The translations under genes and the position numbers were made by a program. A DNA stretch of 6,974 bases from Acetatifactor sp. (lineage in GTDB: Bacteria > Bacillota > Clostridia > Lachnospirales > Lachnospiraceae), in contig JAILPF010000100.1 of NCBI GenBank assembly GCA_024699575.1, positions 1 through 6,974 of the forward strand, in the 5' to 3' direction. Position 1 is the first letter of the stretch. Each line of letters begins with the position of its first letter. Below are positions 1 to 4,526 of the stretch, one piece after another. Under the pieces are notes generated by a model that saw only the letters and a list, made by a program, of their open reading frames with translations, did not search any database and was not told the DNA's origin.

Positions 1-1
1 A

Positions 2-301
2 CAGTCAAGACTGATTATTAAACCGATGAATGCTGATACCAATGGGGATGGAGAGGCATTGATAGACATTGTGGATGTATCCAAGAGCGGTATTGGTTTT
101 CACTGTGATAAAGTTCTTTCAATCGGAGAGGTTTATGAGTCTTACCTGACAATCTGGACTAAGGAAGTCATTCATGCATTTTTACAGATTGTCAGAATCG
201 AAATGGTTGAAGGTGGCTATAATTACGGGGCTTCTTTTGTGGGAATGCCGGAGTTGGATGCTTACCGCATAGAGGTATATCAAAAATTTAATGAAGATTA
301 G
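2..301 (+). CDS. PilZ-domain protein, C-terminal part (5' end outside the window)
   Basis: The reading frame is open to the left edge (first full codon at position 2), so the first ATG in view, at 26, is probably internal. The residues around 70-110 nt read D-V-S-K-S-G-I-G-F, the D/N-x-S-x-x-G signature of PilZ domains. It is followed by alternating hydrophobic strands (YLTIW, AFLQIVRI) and a G-A-S-F-V-G turn, as in the PilZ beta-barrel. PilZ domains bind cyclic di-GMP through this motif plus an RxxxR motif some 20-30 residues upstream; that arginine motif would lie outside the window, so ligand binding cannot be judged. The protein ends soon after the barrel with a short helix (AYRIEVYQKF), as expected for a stand-alone PilZ protein or a C-terminal PilZ domain. 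The stop codon TAG at 299-301 lies inside the next gene, an 11-bp overlap that suggests one operon. The family is fairly sure; the target is unknown. Confidence 0.72.
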   Translation, partial: QSRLIIKPMNADTNGDGEALIDIVDVSKSGIGFHCDKVLSIGEVYESYLTIWTKEVIHAFLQIVRIEMVEGGYNYGASFVGMPELDAYRIEVYQKFNED

Positions 302-821
302 AAAAAAGATTTTACAGAACAGAATACAATTAAATGATAAGAGAAAGAAAACCGCGGTCACGTGTGTGGCTGCAGTCCTTCTTTCTCTTCTTTATATTCT
401 CATTTTTTCTTTATCGGCGCAGGATGCTGAAACATCCGGTAGTTTGAGTTATCAAATTTCTGAAAAATGTGTGGAAATTGTTGACCAGATTACGAAAGAA
501 GACTGGAACGCGGATTTTAGAGCGGAATTGGCAAAGCACTTCGAACATCCAATCAGAAAACTGGCTCATTTTTTGGAATATACCTGTATGGGTATTCTGA
601 TTTATGCTATCTGGTCACCATGGATGAGACGTAATTGGAAGTTTTACCTGCTAATTATCGTCTGGGTTTTAGTGTCAGCATCAGCTGATGAGTTACACCA
701 AACATTTGTGCAAGGGCGTTACGGTAGTATTTTTGATGTAGCGCTCGATTCCTGCGGCGGTTGCTTCGGAGTATTTTTGTCAAATATTTTTCTTGCCTTT
801 TCCAAAGACTCATCGTCATAG
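291..821 (+). CDS. VanZ-family membrane protein
   Basis: This 176-residue protein has about four hydrophobic segments (roughly residues 22-42, 93-109, 117-132 and 148-169), so it is an integral membrane protein. VanZ-family marks are visible in order: F-S-L-S-A-Q after the first segment, R-K-L-A-H-F-L-E-Y at 89-97, D-E-L-H-Q at 133-137, G-R at 142-143 and a following D at 149 opening the last helix. The family is named for VanZ of teicoplanin-resistance clusters, but most chromosomal members have no established function and nothing here points to glycopeptide resistance. The ATG lies inside the end of the PilZ gene; the nearest purine-rich site (AGAGG, 271-275) is 15 nt away, so translational coupling to the upstream gene is likely. 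The last 34 codons overlap the convergent tyrA gene by 103 bp; the fourth helix lies in the overlap, and the short tail S-K-D-S-S-S follows it. Confidence 0.85.
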   Translation: MKIRKKILQNRIQLNDKRKKTAVTCVAAVLLSLLYILIFSLSAQDAETSGSLSYQISEKCVEIVDQITKEDWNADFRAELAKHFEHPIRKLAHFLEYTCMGILIYAIWSPWMRRNWKFYLLIIVWVLVSASADELHQTFVQGRYGSIFDVALDSCGGCFGVFLSNIFLAFSKDSSS

Positions 822-1846
822 AATTCAATTTGAACTACTCCGTCAGCGCTTTCTCTGTTATGGGTAATTCCAATATTTTTGATGTTGATGGACTCGGATG
901 CCAAAGTAGCAACTACGGATGCAAGGGCACCGGTCTTGTCGTCAATATCTAATCGAAGCATAAAGGTTGATTTAATGGGACCACTTGATGCATTGATAAA
1001 GGAATCCCTGTAAAGTCTCGCAGAGTCAAAAAAATGATACAAGGCCTCGGAATTTTTAGAATCGAGGTCTTTTTTTATTGCTTCGAGAGATGAGATATAG
1101 TTTCCCAAAAGAGCGGAAATATTTTCTGTATTTGACAGACAGATTTGCTGCCACATAACCGCAGATGAAGAGGCAATTCTGGTGATATCTTTAAATCCTC
1201 CGGCAGCTATCATTTTCATTATCCCATCGGATGAATCACTGTCATGTACTAAGTTTACAAGAGAAGATGCAATAAGATGCGGAAGATGACTGATTGCGGC
1301 GGTTACATAATCATGTTTCTCAAAAGGCAATACTAAAGGAATTGCACCGAGACCGGAAACAAGATTGTGAAACTTCTCGATTTGTACGGAGGATACTTCT
1401 TTGGTGGGGGTCAAAATATAATATGCATTTTCCAGTAAAACAGCCTTGGAATTGGCAAAGCCGATTCGCTCGCTTCCTGCCATAGGGTGTCCACCTATAA
1501 ATTGCGCATTTAGTCCTGCGTTGGAAATTGCAATGTGAATTCCTTTTTTGACACTGCCGACATCTGTCAAAATGCACTCGGGCGAGATGACAGCTTTTAC
1601 AGCCTCCAGGTTGGCGGAGTTATAGGATACCGGAGCACATAGAAAAATATACTCACATTCCTTAAAAGATTCATCAATTTTATCTGTAATGACGTCTGCA
1701 ATCTGTTCTTCCTGCGCCAACAGAAGGGTGTCTTTGTTGACGTCAAAAGCAACAATCCGAACAGAACTCATTTTTTCTTTTAAGGCTCTCGCAATGGAAC
1801 CACCTATCAGACCCAATCCTATAAATCCACATGTAATATTATTCAT
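719..1846 (-). CDS. tyrA: Prephenate dehydrogenase with C-terminal ACT domain
   Basis: TyrA oxidatively decarboxylates prephenate to 4-hydroxyphenylpyruvate with NAD+, the committed step to tyrosine, in the cytoplasm. The N-terminal Rossmann fold shows G-L-G-L-I-G-G at residues 10-16 and an acidic Asp35 at the end of strand 2, which favours NAD+. Family-typical active-site blocks follow: D-V-G-S-V-K (95-100, Ser98), G-G-H-P-M-A-G-S-E (118-126, His120), S-H-L-P-H (186-190) and K-D-I-T-R-I-A (219-225, Arg223). An all-helical dimerisation domain follows. From about residue 295 an ACT domain begins, usually a site for tyrosine feedback. It shows strand, helix, strand, strand and helix up to about residue 355. 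The expected last strand is replaced by a Pro/Gln/Ser-rich tail encoded antisense to the VanZ gene. The start ATG has GAGGT (complement of 1854-1858) 7 nt upstream. The gene is monocistronic within the window, with its own promoter in the divergent region. Confidence 0.93.
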   Translation of the reverse strand: MNNITCGFIGLGLIGGSIARALKEKMSSVRIVAFDVNKDTLLLAQEEQIADVITDKIDESFKECEYIFLCAPVSYNSANLEAVKAVISPECILTDVGSVKKGIHIAISNAGLNAQFIGGHPMAGSERIGFANSKAVLLENAYYILTPTKEVSSVQIEKFHNLVSGLGAIPLVLPFEKHDYVTAAISHLPHLIASSLVNLVHDSDSSDGIMKMIAAGGFKDITRIASSSAVMWQQICLSNTENISALLGNYISSLEAIKKDLDSKNSEALYHFFDSARLYRDSFINASSGPIKSTFMLRLDIDDKTGALASVVATLASESINIKNIGITHNRESADGVVQIEFYDDESLEKARKIFDKNTPKQPPQESSATSKILP

Positions 1847-1869
1847 ATAAAATACCTCATTCTTCTGTA

Positions 1870-1898
1870 ACTATAACACGTTAATGTGTGAAAAACAA
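1870..1898 (-). promoter_or_regulatory. Putative extended -10 sigma-A promoter of tyrA
   Basis: On the minus strand the -10 hexamer is TATAGT (complement of 1870-1875), preceded by an extended TG-n (1876-1878). The -35 is TTGTTT (complement of 1893-1898) at a 17-nt spacing. Transcription would start near 1863, giving a leader of only about 17 nt that holds little more than the GAGGT ribosome binding site. The -35 is weak (3 of 6 matches), so the extended -10 would carry recognition. The spacer is largely filled by the near-palindrome ACACGTTAATGTGT (1876-1889, 6 of 7 symmetric pairs), a possible operator. Assigned by eye, not by scoring. Confidence 0.55.
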
Positions 1899-1937
1899 TA
1901 GAATTAAAATACACAGACGAAAACATAAATTTTCACA
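1887..1937. repeat. 8-bp inverted repeat in the divergent regulatory region
   Basis: TGTGAAAA at 1887-1894 is mirrored exactly by TTTTCACA at 1930-1937, with centres 43 bp apart (about four helical turns). The left arm overlaps the -35 region of the tyrA promoter; the right arm lies about 20 bp upstream of the -35 of the EF-G-like gene. This could be a pair of regulator half-sites or chance in AT-rich DNA. A 35-nt loop makes an RNA hairpin unlikely to matter. Confidence 0.25.
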
Positions 1938-1955
1938 AATAATTTAAACAATATG

Positions 1956-1984
1956 TTGTAAATTTGGTGAATATTTAGTAAAAT
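1956..1984 (+). promoter_or_regulatory. Putative sigma-A promoter of the EF-G-like gene
   Basis: TTGTAA (1956-1961) and TAAAAT (1979-1984) are separated by exactly 17 nt, matching the sigma-A consensus at 4 of 6 and 5 of 6 positions. The surrounding DNA is very AT-rich. The predicted start near 1991 leaves a leader of about 48 nt with no evident structured element. The leader ends in the strong ribosome binding site GGAGG (2027-2031), 7 nt before the ATG at 2039. Confidence 0.65.
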
Positions 1985-2038
1985 AACACTATGGAGACTT
2001 AAAGATTTCCAAATAAATTAGCAATCGGAGGATGACGT

Positions 2039-4132
2039 ATGAACATTTACACAACTGACAAGATTCGTAATGTTGTACTGCTGGGGCACGGCGGAAGCGG
2101 TAAAACCAGTCTGGCTGAAGCATTTGCTTATTTGTCCGGTATTACATCCAGAATGGGCAAGATAGCCGATCAGAACACAATCAGTGATTACAGCCGTGAA
2201 GAGCAAAAACGGCAATTTTCCATCAGCTCTACGGTCATTCCGATTGAATGGGAAGGATATAAGATTAACGTTATCGATACTCCCGGATATTTTGATTTTG
2301 TCGGTGAAGTGGAAGAGGCAATCAGCGCTGCCGGAGCAGCGGTGATTGTGGTAAACGGAAAAGCCGGTGTTGAAGTCGGCACATTGAAAGCATGGGAATT
2401 GTGTGAAAAATATAAACTTCCCAGAATTATTTATGTTTCCAATATGGACATTGATCAGGCTTCCTTTAAGGAAGTTGTAAAAAATATGACGGATATGTTT
2501 GGTAAGAGAATGGCCCCATTCCATTTGCCAATACGTGAAAGTGAAAAATTTGTGGGATATATTAATGTCATTACAGAAAGCGGAAATCGCTGGCAGGGCA
2601 AAGAAGTTGTTCCCTGTGAAGTGCCGGATTATAACAGGGAGAATCTTCAGCTTTGCAGAGATACATTGATGGAAGCTGTTGCAGAGACCAGTGAAGAGTT
2701 CATGGACAGATATTTCGGTGGTGAGACTTTCTCCGAGGCGGAAATCAGAGCAGCCTTGAGAACGAATGTCTGTGACGGAAGCATAGTTCCCATGACAATG
2801 GGCTCCAATATTTTGTGTCAGGGTATGTATACATTGTTGGATGATATTATTAAATATTTTCCAAGCCCGGAAAACAGAGAGGTTGCCGGAATCAATCAGA
2901 AGACGAATGAAATCTTCCATGCAGATTATGATTTCTCCAAAGCAAAGTCGGCAGTTATCTGGAAGACTATAGTGGATCCGTTTATCGGCAAATATTCCTT
3001 GATAAAGGAGAATTCCGGTGTCTTAAAAACAGATGACCTTTTGTATAACGTTGATAGAGATATTGAAGAGAAAATCGGTAAAATCTATGTGATGCAGGGA
3101 AATAAACCAATTGAAGTAAGTGAACTTCATGCAGGAGATATCGGAGCACTTGCAAAACTTACGGCAGCTAGAACGGGTAACAGTCTTTCCACCAAAGCAA
3201 CCACGATTAAATACGGTAAAATCGATATTTCCACGCCTTATACATACATGAGATATAAGCCGAAAAATAAGGCGGATGTGGATAAGATTTCCCAGGCGCT
3301 TCAGAAGATCACCCATGAAGATCTGACAATTAAAATGGTAAATGATGCCGAGAACAGACAGATGCTTTTGTATGGTATGGGGGATCAGCACCTTGAGATT
3401 ATTGTCAGCAGGCTATTGAACGAATACAAAGTGGAAGTTGAACTGCAAAAGCCTAAGATTGCGTACCGCGAGACAATCCGGAAAAATTCAGATGTGGAAT
3501 ACAAATATAAAAAGCAGTCCGGTGGACACGGTCAGTATGGACATGTAAAGATGAGATTCTCTCCATCCGGAGATTTGACTGTTCCCTATGTGTTTGAGCA
3601 GGAAGTAGTCGGAGGAGCGGTTCCGAAGAACTTCTTCCCTGCAGTTGAGAAGGGGATTCAGGAGTCTGTATCAAGAGGCCCGCTGGCAGCTTATCCTGTT
3701 GTGGGTGTCAAGGCTGTTTTATATGATGGTTCCTACCACTCTGTTGACTCCTCTGAAATGGCATTCAAAACAGCAGCAATTCAGGCATTCCGGAAGGGTG
3801 TGATGGAAGCGTCCCCTGTGCTTTTAGAGCCGATTATGTCGCTGAAGGTCACTGTACCAGATAAGTATACAGGCGATATTATGGGAGATTTGAATAAGAG
3901 AAGAGGCCGTGTACTTGGAATGAATCCGGTTGCCGGCGGTAAGCAGATTATTGAGGCTGATATTCCCATGAGCGGTTTGTTTGGTTATTGTACGGATTTG
4001 CGTTCCATGACCGGAGGAAGAGGAGATTATTCCTACGAGTTTGCGAGATATGAGCAGGCTCCCACAGAGGTACAGGAGAAGGAGGTTGCTGCCAGAGCCG
4101 CAAAGGTTGCTGAAAATAATGTTGAAGAATAA
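2039..4132 (+). CDS. EF-G-like translation factor GTPase (elongation factor G paralogue)
   Basis: At 697 residues it has full EF-G length and domain order: G domain with G' insert (about 1-275), domain II (about 290-400), III (about 400-480), IV (about 481-600) and V to the C-terminus. EF-G catalyses ribosomal translocation with GTP. Domains IV-V are strongly EF-G-like: G-G-H-G-Q-Y-G-H-V (495-503), G-S-Y-H-S-V-D-S-S-E (564-573, His567 matching the domain IV tip histidine), G-D-L-N-K-R-R-G (616-623) and F-G-Y-C-T-D-L-R-S (648-656). The G domain departs from housekeeping EF-G. The P-loop is G-H-G-G-S-G-K-T (16-23); DTPGH is D-T-P-G-Y (Tyr84 for the catalytic His); NKxD is S-N-M-D (134-137); the G5 SA is S-N (256-257); and the switch I threonine appears to be Ser61. 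This marks the paralogous EF-G-like subfamily, not the str-operon fusA. No ribosomal protein genes flank it. It has its own promoter and GGAGG site. A tetracycline ribosomal-protection role is less likely. Confidence 0.88.
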   Translation: MNIYTTDKIRNVVLLGHGGSGKTSLAEAFAYLSGITSRMGKIADQNTISDYSREEQKRQFSISSTVIPIEWEGYKINVIDTPGYFDFVGEVEEAISAAGAAVIVVNGKAGVEVGTLKAWELCEKYKLPRIIYVSNMDIDQASFKEVVKNMTDMFGKRMAPFHLPIRESEKFVGYINVITESGNRWQGKEVVPCEVPDYNRENLQLCRDTLMEAVAETSEEFMDRYFGGETFSEAEIRAALRTNVCDGSIVPMTMGSNILCQGMYTLLDDIIKYFPSPENREVAGINQKTNEIFHADYDFSKAKSAVIWKTIVDPFIGKYSLIKENSGVLKTDDLLYNVDRDIEEKIGKIYVMQGNKPIEVSELHAGDIGALAKLTAARTGNSLSTKATTIKYGKIDISTPYTYMRYKPKNKADVDKISQALQKITHEDLTIKMVNDAENRQMLLYGMGDQHLEIIVSRLLNEYKVEVELQKPKIAYRETIRKNSDVEYKYKKQSGGHGQYGHVKMRFSPSGDLTVPYVFEQEVVGGAVPKNFFPAVEKGIQESVSRGPLAAYPVVGVKAVLYDGSYHSVDSSEMAFKTAAIQAFRKGVMEASPVLLEPIMSLKVTVPDKYTGDIMGDLNKRRGRVLGMNPVAGGKQIIEADIPMSGLFGYCTDLRSMTGGRGDYSYEFARYEQAPTEVQEKEVAARAAKVAENNVEE

Positions 4133-4133
4133 G

Positions 4134-4151
4134 ATTTTGTCAGCACAAAAT
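4134..4151. repeat. Short AT-rich hairpin between the EF-G-like gene and the leuS promoter
   Basis: ATTTTGT (4134-4140) and ACAAAAT (4145-4151) form a perfect 7-bp stem with the 4-nt loop CAGC, two bases after the EF-G-like stop codon and just before the leuS -35. It has no following T-run and only one G-C pair, so it is not a convincing intrinsic terminator. It is the only hairpin available to separate the two transcription units. Confidence 0.3.
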
Positions 4152-4153
4152 GA

Positions 4154-4182
4154 TTGACAGCGCTATGAAAAGAGGTTAGAAT
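4154..4182 (+). promoter_or_regulatory. Sigma-A promoter of the leuS T-box leader
   Basis: A perfect -35 TTGACA (4154-4159) is followed after exactly 17 nt by TAGAAT (4177-4182), five of six matches to the -10 consensus. Transcription should start near 4189, about 17 nt before the first strand of T-box Stem I, the usual arrangement for a T-box leader. It begins only 21 nt after the stop codon of the EF-G-like gene. Confidence 0.78.
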
Positions 4183-4214
4183 TACATCTATATTTAATCA
4201 TAAAGTTCATAGCG
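4161..4214. repeat. 9-bp perfect inverted repeat spanning the leuS promoter and Stem I base
   Basis: CGCTATGAA (4161-4169) lies in the promoter spacer between -35 and -10. Its exact reverse complement TTCATAGCG (4206-4214) forms the 5' base of T-box Stem I. The arms are separated by 36 nt. The left arm is upstream of the predicted transcription start, so the pair cannot fold in RNA made from the leuS promoter. It could fold in RNA reading through from the upstream gene, or act as DNA half-sites. Confidence 0.5.
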
Positions 4215-4505
4215 TTGATGAGAAGTAGTAGGAACGGGAAATCTTCAGAGAGTCATCGGTTGGTGCGAGATGACGGTGGAAGGTTCTGAACTGGTCTCGG
4301 AGTTCTTTCTGTGAAGTACATGTCTTAAATGTTCATTATTGAGAGTGACTGAATGAGGTGTATGCGTAATGGAAGGCGGGAATTCCCGTTACAGAAGATT
4401 AAAGTGCACATCGTAAAATGTCAATTATCATTTTGCGTGTGAATTAGAGTGGTACCACGGAATGAAGCCCTTTCGTCTCTAAAAACGAAAGGGCTTTTAT
4501 TATTT
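4189..4505 (+). promoter_or_regulatory. Leucine-specific T-box riboswitch leader of leuS
   Basis: T-box leaders bind a matching tRNA and let transcription continue only when it is uncharged. Stem I spans about 4206-4315 (base UUCAUAG/CUGUGAA, 4206-4212 with 4309-4315). Above it come GAGA/UCUC (4220-4223 with 4295-4298) and the specifier loop, with 5' AGUAGUA and 3' GAA-CUG-G (4288-4294). Next are GGAAC/GUUCU (4231-4235 with 4283-4287), the AGAGAG bulge (4247-4252), and a distal hairpin GUCAUC/GAUGAC whose loop contains GGUUGGUGCGA. The specifier is read as CUG (4291-4293, Leu). The stem II region includes GUAA/UUAC and CGGG/CCCG (4366-4392); stem III is 4407-4441 with one bulged U. The T-box bulge UGGUACC (4450-4456) sits between helices AGAG/CUCU (4446-4449 with 4477-4480) and ACGGAA/UUUCGU (4457-4462 with 4471-4476). 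UGGU complements a tRNA 3' end ACCA, fitting the A discriminator of tRNA-Leu. This agrees with leuS downstream. Confidence 0.95.
4465..4505 (+). terminator. T-box-controlled intrinsic terminator upstream of leuS
   Basis: AAGCCCTTTCGT (4465-4476) pairs perfectly over 12 bp with 4485-4496 around the 8-nt loop CTCTAAAA, followed by a T-rich run to 4505. The 5' arm and loop (4471-4480) are the same bases used by the antiterminator helices at 4446-4462. The two folds are therefore mutually exclusive, the standard T-box switch. Confidence 0.93.
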
Positions 4506-4526
4506 CTAGAGTTGGAGGAATGAAAA

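Noticed and set aside
719..790. Frameshift as the cause of the unusual TyrA tail
   Set aside because: I read the other two minus-strand frames after K-A-R-K-I-F: one stops at once and the other gives an Arg-rich peptide, so no simple indel restores a normal ACT ending.
761..952. 63-codon forward open frame across the 3' end of tyrA
   Set aside because: It lies antisense to the conserved ACT domain of TyrA and overlaps the end of the VanZ gene in another frame; there is no family resemblance.
2018..2920. Long 300-codon open frame on the minus strand inside the EF-G-like gene
   Set aside because: It is antisense to a clearly conserved coding region, its translation is rich in His, Cys, Phe and Asn with no recognisable domain, and it has no supporting start context. 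It is a shadow frame.
2039..4132. Tetracycline ribosomal-protection protein (TetM/TetO type)
   Set aside because: These share EF-G architecture, but the domain IV and C-terminal sequences here are EF-G-like and the DTPGY/SNMD changes match neither TetM nor housekeeping EF-G. There is no mobile-element context.
4296..4298. CUC as the T-box specifier codon
   Set aside because: It is also leucine, but these bases pair in the lower helix GAGA/UCUC, and the spacing from the conserved GAA is too long. CUG at 4291-4293 fits better, though the choice rests on hand alignment.
4377..4388. 12-bp palindrome CGGGAATTCCCG as a protein operator
   Set aside because: It is explained as the CGGG/CCCG helix of the T-box stem II region, flanked by GUAA/UUAC pairing, within a transcribed leader.
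4520..4522. Alternative leuS start ATG just after GGAGG
   Set aside because: It is out of frame with leuS and only 1 nt from the ribosome binding site. The ATG at 4527 has proper spacing and gives the usual M-A-V-P-Y-N N-terminus.
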